Shown: positions 26,236-35,857, counted from the stretch's first letter. The stretch is 64,000 bases of DNA from Catellatospora sp. KI3 (GCF_029948125.1 NZ_JASAMB010000002.1:326479-390478), one strand, 5' to 3'. Notes: a model not told the origin generated them from the sequence alone. Numbers and translations: made by a program.

Positions 26236-27033
26236 GTGAAGAGTTCCAATCCGGTCCTCAGCCGGATCGGCGCGGCGGCGCAGCAGCCCCGGTACACCGT
26301 GCCGGGCCAGGACGTGCCGACCAGCTACACCCCGGGCGGCTACCCGGAGGTCGTGCAGACCGGCCACCGCGACGTGATGACCCTCGACGACGTGGTGGTC
26401 AAGACCATCACGCTCCTCGGCCTGACCGCGGTGTCGGCTGCGGCGACCTGGGCGGTCCTGCCGTACGAGATGCTGCGGCCGGTCTGGATCGGGGCGGCGC
26501 TCGTCGGCCTGGTCGTCGGCATGATCATCTCGTTCGCGCAGGTGACCAACGCACTCGTCGTGTGCGGCTACGCCCTCATCGAGGGCGTGTTCCTCGGCGC
26601 GGTGAGCAAGTTCTACAACTACTTCTTCGACGGCATCGTGGTCAACGCCGTCATCGCCACGCTGGGCGTCTTCGTCACCATGGCGCTGCTCTACAAGACC
26701 AAGGTGATCCGGGCCACGCCCACGTTCATGCGCGTGGTCATGGGCGCCGCCGTCGGTCTCGGCGTGATCATGCTGATCAACCTCGGGATCTGGCTGATCA
26801 CCGGGGAGGCGAGCCCGCTGCGCAGCGGCGGCCCGCTGGCCATCGGCTTCAGCCTGGTCTGCATCGTGGTGGCCGCGCTGATGTTCGTGGTCAACTTCAA
26901 GCAGATCGAGGACGGCATCGCCGCCGGGCTGCCCCGCAAGTACGGCTGGATCGGCGCGTTCGGCCTGCTGGTCGAGCTGGTCTGGATGTACCTGGAGTTC
27001 CTGCGCCTGCTGTCGTACCTGCAGGAAGACTAG
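26236..27033 (+). CDS. Bax inhibitor-1/YccA family membrane protein
   Basis: 265 residues with seven TM helices after a polar N-terminus of about 50 residues (Pro/Gly/Tyr-rich). The family's typical composition is seen: VTNALVVCGYALIEGVFLGAVS in helix 3-4 and MLINLGIWLITGE, with acidic residues near the C-terminal end (VELVWMYLEFLRLLSYLQED, read as two pieces). Bacterial members are suspected pH-sensitive calcium leak channels. The GTG is preceded by a GGAGGAGG-containing stretch about 10-15 nt upstream. A perfect hairpin follows. Confidence 0.9.
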   Translation: MKSSNPVLSRIGAAAQQPRYTVPGQDVPTSYTPGGYPEVVQTGHRDVMTLDDVVVKTITLLGLTAVSAAATWAVLPYEMLRPVWIGAALVGLVVGMIISFAQVTNALVVCGYALIEGVFLGAVSKFYNYFFDGIVVNAVIATLGVFVTMALLYKTKVIRATPTFMRVVMGAAVGLGVIMLINLGIWLITGEASPLRSGGPLAIGFSLVCIVVAALMFVVNFKQIEDGIAAGLPRKYGWIGAFGLLVELVWMYLEFLRLLSYLQED

Positions 27034-27060
27034 TCCGGCCGCCGGTCGCCGGATCGACAC

Positions 27061-27088
27061 GCCGCCGCGGGCACCAGCCCGCGGCGGC
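27061..27088 (+). terminator. Perfect short hairpin after the Bax-inhibitor-like gene
   Basis: GCCGCCGCGGGC and GCCCGCGGCGGC form a 12-bp stem with a 4-nt ACCA loop, 27 bp after the stop codon. Confidence 0.75.
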
Positions 27089-27120
27089 GTCGCGCATTCC
27101 GGGGCGGCACAATCCACTGC

Positions 27121-27420
27121 GTGAGCACCGAGCAGCTGAGGCGAGCGGCCGATCTCCTCGCCAACCAGGTCGGCCACTGGACGCCCGCCCGCTGGGCGGG
27201 CCGCGGCGAGTCGATGCACCTGCTGGTGCAGCGGGTGGCCGACCAGGCCGCCGACGCGGGCGGCACACCCCGCCGGACGGTGCCGCGCCTGCCCGACCCG
27301 GCCCTGGCCGACCAGCTGCGGGTCGTCGTGAGCGAGCTGATCTCGCTGGCCCCCGCAGCCGAGCTCCTGGCCCAGACCACCGCCGAGATCGCCGCCCTCC
27401 GCCGCGACCTCGACGCCTGA
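27121..27420 (+). CDS. Small hypothetical protein, about 99 residues
   Basis: 99 residues, soluble and helical, with no signal peptide or TM. It opens with LRRAADLLANQVGHWTPARW and ends in an Ala/Leu-rich helix (LLAQTTAEIAALRRDL). The start GTG is 32 bp after the preceding hairpin and has no ribosome site, so it may be leaderless. It converges on the thiolase with a strong hairpin between. The composition and good codon bias suggest a true gene; the function is unknown. Confidence 0.65.
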   Translation: MSTEQLRRAADLLANQVGHWTPARWAGRGESMHLLVQRVADQAADAGGTPRRTVPRLPDPALADQLRVVVSELISLAPAAELLAQTTAEIAALRRDLDA

Positions 27421-27436
27421 CTGCGGGCCCGTCGAC

Positions 27437-27511
27437 GATCGCGCAAGTTGCCCGGCAATCGGGGGTATGTGGACCCCACTTTCGCCCCATTGCCGGGCAA
27501 CTTGCGCGATC
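27437..27511. terminator. Long bidirectional hairpin between convergent genes
   Basis: The 23-bp arms 27437-27459 and 27489-27511 (GATCGCGCAAGTTGCCCGGC core) are perfect complements around a loop of about 29 nt. It lies between the 99-residue ORF and the thiolase. I found no second copy in the window. Confidence 0.8.
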
Positions 27512-27572
27512 TTGGCCCGGCCCGCGGGCCGGGCCCCGGCCCGGGAGGGCCGGGCGGGGAGGGCTGGGCAGG

Positions 27573-28820
27573 TCAGCTGAGGCGTTCGATGACCATGGCC
27601 ATGCCCTGGCCGCCGCCGACGCACATGGTCTCCAGGCCGATGGTCTTGTCGTGCCACTGCAGCGCGTTGATCAGGGTGCCGGTGATGCGGGCGCCGGTCA
27701 TGCCGAACGGGTGGCCGACCGCGATCGCGCCGCCCATCGTGTTCAGCTTCTCCAGCGGCAGCCCCAGCTGCTGGTATGACGGGATGACCTGCGCCGCGAA
27801 CGCCTCGTTGATCTCGCACAGGTCCACGTCGTCGATGGTCAGGCCGGCCCGGCGCAGCGCCTGGCGGCTGGCCTCGACCGGGCCGATGCCCATGATCTCG
27901 GGGCTCATCGCGGTGACGCCGGTGGACAGGATCCGGGCCAGCGGGGTCAGCCCCAGCTCCCGCGCCCTGCGGTCACTCATGATCACCACAGCGGCGGCGC
28001 CGTCGTTGAGCGGGCAGCAGTTGCCCGCGGTGATCCGGCCGTCGGGGCGGAACACCGGCTTGAGCGAGGCGGTGCCCTCCAGCGTGATGCCGGGGCGCGG
28101 GCCGTCGTCGGTGCTGACCACGGTGCCGTCCGGAGTGGTCACCGGGGTGATCTCGCGGGCCCAGAAGCCGTCCTTGATCGCCTGCTCGGCCAGGTTCTGC
28201 GACCGTACGCCGAACGCGTCCATCTCCTCGCGGGTGACCCCGTGCAGCTGGGCCAGGTTCTCCGCGGTCTGCCCCATGGTGAGGTAGATGTCGGGCAGCT
28301 CGCCGTCGGCGCGCGGGTCGTGCCAGACCGGGGCGCCCGCTTCGGCGCGGCGGGCCGAGCGGGCCTGGGCCGCCGCGAAGCGGGGGTTGTTCCAGGCGCC
28401 GCCGACGGCGGCCGCGGCGTCCGGGGGCAGCCAGTCGGAGTTGCCCCGGGCGTACCGGGACACCATCTCGACGCCGGCCGAGATGAACACGTCGCCCTCG
28501 CCCGCCTTGATCGCGTGGAAAGCCATCCGGCTGGTCTGCAGCGACGACGCGCAGTAGCGGGTGACCGTGGCGGCGGGCAGCGAGTCCAGCCCGAGCAGGG
28601 TGGCGACCACCTTGCCCATGTTGAAGCCCTGCTCGCCACCGGGCAGGCCGCAGCCCAGGTAGAGGTCGTCGATCCCGGCCGGGTCGAGCCCGGGGACTTT
28701 GTCGAGGGCGGCCTGGATGATGGTGGCGGCGAGGTCGTCGGCGCGCAGGTCGCGCAGCGAACCCTTGCCGGCCCGGCCGATCGGAGACCGGGCGGTGGCG
28801 ACGATGACAGCATCTGACAT
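27573..28820 (-). CDS. Acetyl-CoA C-acetyltransferase (thiolase)
   Basis: 415 residues. Thiolases form or cleave beta-ketoacyl-CoA in fatty-acid degradation and related paths. The N-terminal nucleophile Cys90 lies in TVTRYCASSLQ. NEAFAAQ near 326, GGAIAVGHPFGMTGAR near 358 (catalytic His) and the second Cys in TMCVGGGQGMAMVIE near 401 are all present. Order and length match the FadA3-type mycobacterial thiolase, and the next gene upstream is an SGNH hydrolase as in Rv1074c-Rv1075c (from memory). A palindrome overlaps the region just upstream of the ATG. Confidence 0.95.
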   Translation of the reverse strand: MSDAVIVATARSPIGRAGKGSLRDLRADDLAATIIQAALDKVPGLDPAGIDDLYLGCGLPGGEQGFNMGKVVATLLGLDSLPAATVTRYCASSLQTSRMAFHAIKAGEGDVFISAGVEMVSRYARGNSDWLPPDAAAAVGGAWNNPRFAAAQARSARRAEAGAPVWHDPRADGELPDIYLTMGQTAENLAQLHGVTREEMDAFGVRSQNLAEQAIKDGFWAREITPVTTPDGTVVSTDDGPRPGITLEGTASLKPVFRPDGRITAGNCCPLNDGAAAVVIMSDRRARELGLTPLARILSTGVTAMSPEIMGIGPVEASRQALRRAGLTIDDVDLCEINEAFAAQVIPSYQQLGLPLEKLNTMGGAIAVGHPFGMTGARITGTLINALQWHDKTIGLETMCVGGGQGMAMVIERLS

Positions 28821-28821
28821 G

Positions 28822-28831
28822 AACGTACGTT
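28822..28831 (-). promoter_or_regulatory. Palindrome at the thiolase start, probable operator
   Basis: AACGTACGTT is a perfect 10-bp palindrome whose edge is one base before the thiolase ATG (28820). Just upstream, GTTAAC and GTAAC lie inverted across 28829-28845. This is a usual layout for TetR- or GntR-type control of fatty-acid genes; no such regulator is in the window. Confidence 0.4.
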
Positions 28832-28875
28832 AACTCGCGGGTAACTTAGCCCGCCAGGGCGGAGTGACCAGATCG

Positions 28876-29697
28876 TCAGGGCAGTCTCGGGGTCACTCCG
28901 GCGGCGTGCGCGACGGCGGGCAGCAGCGCGTACGCCCAGACCCGGTACCCGTCCGCGGACGGGTGGTAGCGGTCGGCCGACAGCGTGTTCGGGTCGGCCC
29001 GGAACACCGGCCCGGTCTCCAGTGCCAGGTCGACCACGGCGCCCCCGGCCGCGTGCACCGCGCGCACCTGCGCCCGCGACACCCGGCGGCCCAGCCAGCC
29101 CACCACCTGCCGCAGCGGCGGGGCGATCGCCCGCGCCGCGCCCAGGTCGGGGCAGGTGCCCACGACGACCTCGACGCCCGACTCGCGCAGCCGCCGCACC
29201 GCCGCCCCCAGGTACGCCGCCGCGTCCGACGGCCGCCGCAGCGTGATCGCGTCGTTGCCGCCGACCAGGATCACCGCCACGTCCGGCCGGTCGCCGAGCA
29301 GGCACCGGGCCACCTGGGTGGCCAGGTCCGAGGAGCGGGAACCGGCCACGCCGACGCTGGACAGGGCCACCTGCCGGGCCGAGCCGCGCCGGGGCCCCTG
29401 CCCCGGCTCGCCGCTCTCGCCCGCCGCCAGCAGCGTCGCGAGCTGCCCGCCGACGGTGTCGACCACCCGGTCGACACCGACGCCGAGGGCGGCGGAGTCG
29501 CCCAGCAGCACCAGCCGCAGCGGCGGCAGGGTCTCGCCGCCCACGGTCGTGCGCAGCGCCAGGCCGAGCTCGGGCTTGGCGTAGCGGCGGGTGCGGGCGA
29601 TGACCGCCTCGGCGGCCAGCAGCGCCGCCCCACCGACAGTCCCCGCGACCAGGGTGATCACGGCGGCCTTGCCGAGCTTGCGCGCCATCGAACTCAT
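28876..29697 (-). CDS. SGNH/GDSL hydrolase, exported (copy 1)
   Basis: 273 residues. An N-terminal TM/signal anchor (about 10-33) places the catalytic domain outside. SGNH blocks: LVLLGDSAALGVGV (Ser of block I), a Gly in block II, ILVGGNDAI (block III, GxND), and SADRYHPSADGY (block V, Asp/His). It likely acts as an esterase or lipase on cell-wall or extracellular esters. It is 13 bp downstream of a second SGNH gene with the same layout, so the two are probably a tandem duplication. An upstream Met at residue 4 is a possible alternative start. Confidence 0.9.
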   Translation of the reverse strand: MSSMARKLGKAAVITLVAGTVGGAALLAAEAVIARTRRYAKPELGLALRTTVGGETLPPLRLVLLGDSAALGVGVDRVVDTVGGQLATLLAAGESGEPGQGPRRGSARQVALSSVGVAGSRSSDLATQVARCLLGDRPDVAVILVGGNDAITLRRPSDAAAYLGAAVRRLRESGVEVVVGTCPDLGAARAIAPPLRQVVGWLGRRVSRAQVRAVHAAGGAVVDLALETGPVFRADPNTLSADRYHPSADGYRVWAYALLPAVAHAAGVTPRLP

Positions 29698-29710
29698 GCC
29701 CGAACCTCGC

Positions 29711-30805
29711 TCATGCCTGTGCCTCGCTTATGTCCGCAGTCCGCTCAGTGCCCGCGGTCCAGGGCGCCTCAGCGGGGCGGACCACTTCCCACACCCGGCG
29801 GCGCAGCTGCGCCCACCGGCCGGCCGGGCCCCGGTCGCGACCCTCCACGCGTACGCCGCTCACTTCGGTGCCGGCGTGGCGTGCCGCCTCGACCGCGGCC
29901 TGTGGCAGCGACCGTACCCCGTCCGCGGCGGTCTTCGCGCCCTCTTGCGGGGCCTGTGGACCCGACGGGGCGCGCAGCGCCGCCACCACCGTCGGCAGCA
30001 GCACCGACGCGGCCAGTGCATACCCCTCGGCGGACGGATGGAACCGGTCGCGGGCGAACATCCGGTGCGGCTGCGCCGAGAACGTCGGCCCGAGCAGGTC
30101 GCCCAGCGAGACGGTGCGCCCGCCCGCCTCGACCACGGCCACGGTCTGCGCGGCCGCGAGCTGGCGGCTCCACGAGCGGGCCACCCAGCGCAGCGGCGCC
30201 CGGATCGGCTGCACCGCGCCCAGGTCGGGGCAGGTGCCCACGACCACCTCGGCGCCGGTCTCGCGCAGCCGCCGCACGGAGTCGGCCAGGTGCCTGACGG
30301 CCAGCGCGGTGCCCGCCCGGTGGGTGATGTCGTTGGCGCCGATCAGGATCACGGCCAGCTCGGGGTGCAGCTCCAGCGCCTCCTCCACCTGCGGCAGCAT
30401 GCTGAGCGAGGTCGAGCCGACCACGGCCAGGCTGTGCAGCAGCACCGGCCGCCCCAGGCGGCGGGACAGCCCGGTGGCGATCAGCGCCGCCGGGGTCTGC
30501 CGGGCCCGCAGGGCGCCCAGTCCGGCCGCCGACGAGTCGCCGAGCATCACCATCCGCAGCGGTACGCCGCCCTGGCGGCCGCCGTACAGGCCGTCCGAGC
30601 GCGGTGGCGGCGCGATGGCCAGCGGGATCGTGCGCCGGGCCGCCTCGGCCTGCCCGAGCATCACGCCGACCGTGGCCAGCCCCAGCGCGGCCGCCGCCCC
30701 GCCGCCCCAGATCGCGATCCGGGCCGCGCGCCGCCGCCGCTCCATCGGTGCCTCTCGACGGCGTCGACGTGCCGAGACAGGCACCGGCGCAGTAATCTCG
30801 CTCAT
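29711..30805 (-). CDS. SGNH/GDSL hydrolase, exported (copy 2)
   Basis: 364 residues. A basic N-terminus (residues 1-28), a TM segment (about 30-50) and an outer SGNH domain: MVMLGDSSAAGLG (block I), ILIGANDITH (block III) and ARDRFHPSAEGYAL (block V). The segment ETGAEVVVGTCPDLGA is nearly identical in the neighbouring copy (ESGVEVVVGTCPDLGA), supporting duplication. A C-terminal extension of about 90 residues, basic and Ala-rich, is absent from copy 1. The start codon ATG lies inside a long perfect palindrome (30801-30839); an internal Met21 (MERRRRAAR) could be the real start. Confidence 0.88.
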   Translation of the reverse strand: MSEITAPVPVSARRRRREAPMERRRRAARIAIWGGGAAAALGLATVGVMLGQAEAARRTIPLAIAPPPRSDGLYGGRQGGVPLRMVMLGDSSAAGLGALRARQTPAALIATGLSRRLGRPVLLHSLAVVGSTSLSMLPQVEEALELHPELAVILIGANDITHRAGTALAVRHLADSVRRLRETGAEVVVGTCPDLGAVQPIRAPLRWVARSWSRQLAAAQTVAVVEAGGRTVSLGDLLGPTFSAQPHRMFARDRFHPSAEGYALAASVLLPTVVAALRAPSGPQAPQEGAKTAADGVRSLPQAAVEAARHAGTEVSGVRVEGRDRGPAGRWAQLRRRVWEVVRPAEAPWTAGTERTADISEAQA

Positions 30806-30839
30806 GTGGGAACCCCGCTTCGCGCGGTTCCCACATGAG
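30801..30839. repeat. 39-bp palindrome over the start codon of the SGNH gene
   Basis: CTCATGTGGGAACC (30801-30814) and GGTTCCCACATGAG (30826-30839) form a perfect 14-bp stem around CCGCTTCGCGC. It contains the reverse-strand ATG at 30803-30805. Read from the gene, the palindrome would fold in the 5' region and bury the start codon. Just beyond it lie a GGCAC/GTGCC hairpin (about 30840-30858) and a GAGCGTAGTGAGCGAAT-like stretch. Confidence 0.75.
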
Positions 30840-31016
30840 GCACTTTCGCACTGTGCCCCATGATTCGCTCACTACGCTCGTTCATGGCCATACCGTTCCG
30901 CGCGGTGCCGCCGAAGCCATCGGCGCCTGGCGGTGCCGCATCGGGCGGCCGGCTCGCTCGCAACGCTTCATAGGCAAGAAAATAGCGCTCTTCGCGAGCG
31001 CGCGGATGGAGGCGAG

Positions 31017-31415
31017 ATGGGACGCACATTGCGTCGTACCGCGGCGTTCACGGCGCTGTGGAAAGCGGTGGTCACCGGGTCGGGCAGCAACGCGAGCCTG
31101 GGGCGGCGGCTGGGCGCCATGCCCCGGATGCTGGCGGCCACGCTGCGCGGCCGGTACGACGGCTTCGGCCGGCTGGCCCTGATCTCGGCCGCCACGCTGT
31201 ACGTGGTTTCGCCCGTGGACGTCGTGCCCGAGGCGTTCCTGCTGGTTTTCGGCCTGGTGGACGACATGATCGTGGTCGGCTGGATCGCCGGTGCGCTGCT
31301 GAGCGAGACCGACCGCTTCCTGGCCTGGGAGGGTTCGCTCCCGCCGAACGCCGGTGCGGGGTACACCCGGCCGTCGCACGCGCCCGGCTCGGTCATCGAG
31401 GGGGAGGTCGGCTGA
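31017..31415 (+). CDS. DUF1232 (YkvA-like) membrane protein
   Basis: 132 residues. The DUF1232 core is clear: RLALISAATLYVVSPVDVVPEAF, read with LVFGLVDDMIVVGWIAGALL. Its one or two TM helices with a central SPVD...P motif define the family, whose function is unknown. A Gly/Arg-rich N-terminus precedes it. The ATG has GGAGGCGAG 6 nt upstream. It is followed after 50 bp by the promoter of cbs. Confidence 0.88.
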   Translation: MGRTLRRTAAFTALWKAVVTGSGSNASLGRRLGAMPRMLAATLRGRYDGFGRLALISAATLYVVSPVDVVPEAFLLVFGLVDDMIVVGWIAGALLSETDRFLAWEGSLPPNAGAGYTRPSHAPGSVIEGEVG

Positions 31416-31452
31416 GCGCCATGGCCTGAGCCCGGCGGGGGGCTGCCGGCTT

Positions 31453-31458
31453 TAGAGT
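31453..31458 (+). promoter_or_regulatory. cbs: -10 box (TAGAGT) for leaderless cbs
   Basis: TAGAGT ends 6 nt before the ATG at 31465 and no ribosome site is present, so the transcript probably begins at the ATG. Confidence 0.55.
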
Positions 31459-31464
31459 TGACCA

Positions 31465-32838
<1,374 letters not shown>

Positions 32839-32847
32839 CGCGTGCAT

Positions 32848-32883
32848 CGGTTCGGTCTCGCCGGGTGTGGCGGGACCGAACCG
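32848..32883 (+). terminator. Hairpin terminator after cbs
   Basis: CGGTTCGGTCTCGCC (32848-32862) pairs with GGCGGGACCGAACCG (32869-32883), with one G-U. It begins 10 bp after the cbs stop codon. Confidence 0.8.
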
Positions 32884-32898
32884 GTGGCGCGCAAGGGT

Positions 32899-32904
32899 TA
32901 CTGT
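32899..32904 (+). promoter_or_regulatory. -10 box (TACTGT) for the anchored protein at 32911
   Basis: TACTGT ends 6 nt before GTG 32911; there is no ribosome site. This sets the start at 32911, not at the upstream 32842, which lies in the cbs terminator. Confidence 0.55.
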
Positions 32905-32910
32905 GCTCAG

Positions 32911-33879
32911 GTGCGTGCCGCCGTCGCAGCGGTTCTGAGCGTGGTGATCGGACTGGCGCCCTCCCCGAGGCCGTCCGGCGGGGACTTCGCGCACTCCGCC
33001 ACGCTGACCGCCTGCGTGGCGACCGTGCAGCCGACCGGGCCCGCCGGCGAGCCGCTGGCCTCGCCGTACGCGCCGGGCACCCGGGCGGTGGTGCGGCTGG
33101 TGGGCGGCCAGACCAACGTGCTGTGGCTGACCGCCGCCGACCTGAACCAGATCGAGGAGCTGACCTTCGAGCCGAACCCCTCGTTCGGGGCGCCGGTGCT
33201 GGTCAACGTGGACACCCGCGGCGTGGGCTACGACTTCGCCTGGACCGTGCCCCGGCTGCCGTCGCTGCCTGGGCCCAACCGCGACCTGCTGTGGCACTTC
33301 CCGGACGCGATCCGGATCACGCTCAGCGCCCCGGTGCCCAGCGGGCTGGTCTTCGCGCCCCGCGCCGAGGTGATCGACACCTCCGCCGTCCCGTCGCCCG
33401 AGCCGCCACCGGCCGCGCAGGTGGTGCCCGCGCCCCCGGACAGCCGACCCGACGCCCAGGTCGTGCCGAGCCCGAACGCGGAGCGCACGGCCCGCAACGC
33501 CCGGGTCGTCGCCAGCCCGACCCCCAGCCCGTCGGCCAGCACGTCGCCCAGCCCGAGCCCCAGCCCGTCGGCCAGCCCGAGTCCGAGCGCGTCGCCCAGT
33601 CCGAGCCCGTCGCCGAGCGCGGTCCCGGCGACCCGGCGGTACCCGTACCCCCTGGATCTGATCTGCGACGGCAGCCCGCGGCCGGTGGCGACGCCGTCGG
33701 GCGCCGGTGGCACGCCCGATCCCGGCGCGGGCGCCGCCGCGACCGTGTCGCCCGCCTCGGACGCGGGGCGGATGCTGGCGCTGGCGTCACAGCCAGTGAC
33801 CTGGTTCGGGGTGGCGCTGCTGCTGGTCGGGCTGGCCCTGCTGGTCGGTGTCATGGCTGCTAGAGCGGCACGTCGCTGA
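32911..33879 (+). CDS. Secreted protein with Pro/Ser repeat linker and C-terminal TM
   Basis: 322 residues. The N-terminal signal (AAVAAVLSVVIGL) is followed by a globular region of about 110 residues, ending near ITLSAPVPSGLVF. A low-complexity linker (about residues 155-235) is made of PS, PSPSA and SPSPS repeats. One Cys-containing segment follows (DLICDGSPRPV) and then a C-terminal TM (LLLVGLALLVGVMAAR) with basic end residues. It is anchored at the membrane with the globular part outside. I do not recognise the globular domain. Confidence 0.75.
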   Translation: MRAAVAAVLSVVIGLAPSPRPSGGDFAHSATLTACVATVQPTGPAGEPLASPYAPGTRAVVRLVGGQTNVLWLTAADLNQIEELTFEPNPSFGAPVLVNVDTRGVGYDFAWTVPRLPSLPGPNRDLLWHFPDAIRITLSAPVPSGLVFAPRAEVIDTSAVPSPEPPPAAQVVPAPPDSRPDAQVVPSPNAERTARNARVVASPTPSPSASTSPSPSPSPSASPSPSASPSPSPSPSAVPATRRYPYPLDLICDGSPRPVATPSGAGGTPDPGAGAAATVSPASDAGRMLALASQPVTWFGVALLLVGLALLVGVMAARAARR

Positions 33880-33904
33880 TTCGGATGACCGTGTCGGCCG
33901 GCAA

Positions 33905-33921
33905 TCGCACAGTCTGTGCGA
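33905..33921. promoter_or_regulatory. Palindrome between two genes
   Basis: TCGCACAG-T-CTGTGCGA is a perfect 8+1+8 palindrome, 26 bp after the previous stop and 68 bp before the next start. It could be a short terminator or an operator. Confidence 0.45.
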
Positions 33922-33989
33922 CGCGTCTGCTTGCCCCGCAGTTCTACTAAGCGTACGGAAGCGGCACCGCTACCGAAGGAAGTGGGAAC

Positions 33990-34352
33990 GTGGTCACCGT
34001 CGACCATGCACTGTCCGCCGACACCGAACCGACCGAGATAGCCGACCGGCTGCTGTGGCGCGACGCGCAGCAGATCCTGGACCGGCACGACCGACCTGAA
34101 GACGATCACTGCAACTGGTGCGGTCAGCAGTGGCCGTGCCCGCCGCGGCGGTTGGCAGAGCGCGCGCAAGCCGCGGCCAGCCGGCACTGGCGGGAGGCCT
34201 GGACCGCACGGCACGACCTGAACGGGCTGCGCTCGCTGCCCGGCTGGCGTGCCGACCTGGGCGAACGAGGTGGCTCGCACCAGCGCGACGCCGCCACCGG
34301 CACCGGTGGCACGCGCGGCAGCAGCTTCGAGAACCGAGGGTACTTCGACTAG
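33990..34352 (+). CDS. Small hypothetical protein with a CxxC-C motif
   Basis: 120 residues. A helical N-terminus leads to the motif HCNWCGQQWPCPPRRLA near residues 41-57, a Cys-His cluster able to bind zinc (HC-x2-C-x5-C). A helix and a polar Gly/Ser/Arg-rich tail follow. The GTG is preceded by an AAGGAAG site. There is no signal peptide. Similar short HxC..C proteins occur widely in Micromonosporaceae, but I cannot name a family. Confidence 0.65.
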   Translation: MVTVDHALSADTEPTEIADRLLWRDAQQILDRHDRPEDDHCNWCGQQWPCPPRRLAERAQAAASRHWREAWTARHDLNGLRSLPGWRADLGERGGSHQRDAATGTGGTRGSSFENRGYFD

Positions 34353-34568
34353 CCGGATCGTCCCGGCTAGCCGACCTGAGGGTGCTCCGCCCGGCCGGCC
34401 GTCCCCCGGCGCGGGCCGGGCGGGGCATCCGACCCCGCGGCGCCGCCACCGCGCTCCGCCAGCGCCGGCGTGCCGCGTCGCACCTGTACAGCCGACAGCG
34501 GGTCGACAAGCCTCCGTCGACCCGGCGCCTCCGGCCAGGCGTCCGTCGGGCCGTACCGGTGTCGAGTG

Positions 34569-34620
34569 GGCGAGGGTACGTGACAGTCCGGTCCCCGCAG
34601 TCCGGTCACGTACCCTCGCC
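34569..34620. terminator. 16-bp hairpin between convergent genes
   Basis: GGCGAGGGTACGTGAC (34569-34584) and GTCACGTACCCTCGCC (34605-34620) are perfect complements; a short CAGTCCGG direct repeat lies between the arms. It precedes the stop of the reverse-strand gene at 34643. The stretch 34353-34568 shows no gene. Confidence 0.75.
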
Positions 34621-34642
34621 CTTTAGCGTCGGCGGGCCGGGA

Positions 34643-35803
34643 CTACGGCGAGTACTTCCAGATGAGCAGCAGGTAGACGCCGCAGTAGGTCGACACGGCC
34701 GCCAGCGTCGCCACGACGACCGCCATCCGGGCCGGCCTGGTCCGCGCCAGCGCGGTGGCGACCGGCAGCAGCAGCGCGAACGCGGGCAGCAGGAACCGGG
34801 CCTTGGCGTTGAAGTAGCCCGCGCCGGTCAGCGTGATCAGCAGGATCAACCCGCTGAACAGCAGCAGCTGCCACGGCTGCCGGTCCAGGATCGTGAGCGC
34901 GAACAGTGCCACGGCCACCACCAGCACCAGCGACACCAGGTACGTGTTCAGTGAGCTGTTCTCGGTGAGCAGCTTCGCCATGGTCGTGGCGGTGTACCGG
35001 CCGCCGTCGAAGCGCGAGCCCCAGCCGGCGTCCTGCAGGTGGAAGTAGCCGTCGAGGCGCCCGGTGCGCTGCGCCACCCACAGCACGTACCCCAGCCAGC
35101 CCAGCGGGGCCAGCACCAGGGCGGCCCAGGGCCGCCACGCCCGGCCCCGGCCGCGCACCACCGCGAGCAGCGCGGCCAGGCCCACCACCGGGATGAGCGC
35201 CAGCGCGGTGGGCCGGGTGAGCCCGGCCAGCAGCGTCAGCACGCCCGCGGCGACCCAGCGCTCGCGCAGCAGCGCGTACAGCGCCCAGGCGACGAACGCG
35301 GTGAAGATCGCCTCGGTGTAGGCCATCGACTCGACGATCGCGTGCGGCAGCAGCCCCCACAGCAGCGCCAGCAGCACCCCGGTGCGGCGGTCGTGCAGGT
35401 GCGCCCCGATCGCGAACACGCCCCAGGCCGCCGCCAGCGCGGCCAGCCAGCTCACCAGCACGGCGACCGTGTCGACCGGCAGCGGCACGACCGCGTGCGC
35501 GCCCCGCACCAGCATCGGGAACAGCGGGAAGAAGGCCATGTCGTTCTTGTCCAGCGGCTCCGCGCCGGCGTAGCCCTCGACCGCGATCCGCAGGTAGAAC
35601 CCCGCGTCGGTGCGGTGGCCGAGGATCTGCCACCCGTCGCGCCCCGCCATCCGGGCCACGGCCAGGAAGGCGCCGACGCCGACGGCGCGGGCCGCCACGT
35701 ACGCCGCCAGCGCGGGCCACGCCGCCAGGAACGACTGTTTCAACCGCGACCGCGGCGCGCCGCTCGCGGCGGGTGCGGTGCCCGGCTGGCTCAGGGAAGA
35801 CAC
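34643..35803 (-). CDS. PIG-V-like GT-C mannosyltransferase-type membrane protein
   Basis: 386 residues with about eight or nine TM helices. The first outer loop has HRTDAGFYLRIAVEGY, resembling the Asp-centred motif of PIG-V/GT-C mannosyltransferases. AFFPLFPMLVRG, ESMAYTEAIFTAF and LTRPTALALIPVV are also typical. Such enzymes move a sugar from a polyprenyl-phosphate donor to an outer acceptor. The acceptor is unknown. The gene stands alone on the reverse strand, converging on 33990. The N-terminus is Ser/Pro-rich. Confidence 0.82.
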   Translation of the reverse strand: MSSLSQPGTAPAASGAPRSRLKQSFLAAWPALAAYVAARAVGVGAFLAVARMAGRDGWQILGHRTDAGFYLRIAVEGYAGAEPLDKNDMAFFPLFPMLVRGAHAVVPLPVDTVAVLVSWLAALAAAWGVFAIGAHLHDRRTGVLLALLWGLLPHAIVESMAYTEAIFTAFVAWALYALLRERWVAAGVLTLLAGLTRPTALALIPVVGLAALLAVVRGRGRAWRPWAALVLAPLGWLGYVLWVAQRTGRLDGYFHLQDAGWGSRFDGGRYTATTMAKLLTENSSLNTYLVSLVLVVAVALFALTILDRQPWQLLLFSGLILLITLTGAGYFNAKARFLLPAFALLLPVATALARTRPARMAVVVATLAAVSTYCGVYLLLIWKYSP

Positions 35804-35857
35804 AGGTCGGCTCCGATCGGCGGTGCGGCTGGCCGGTGCGAATACTAGGCCGATTCC

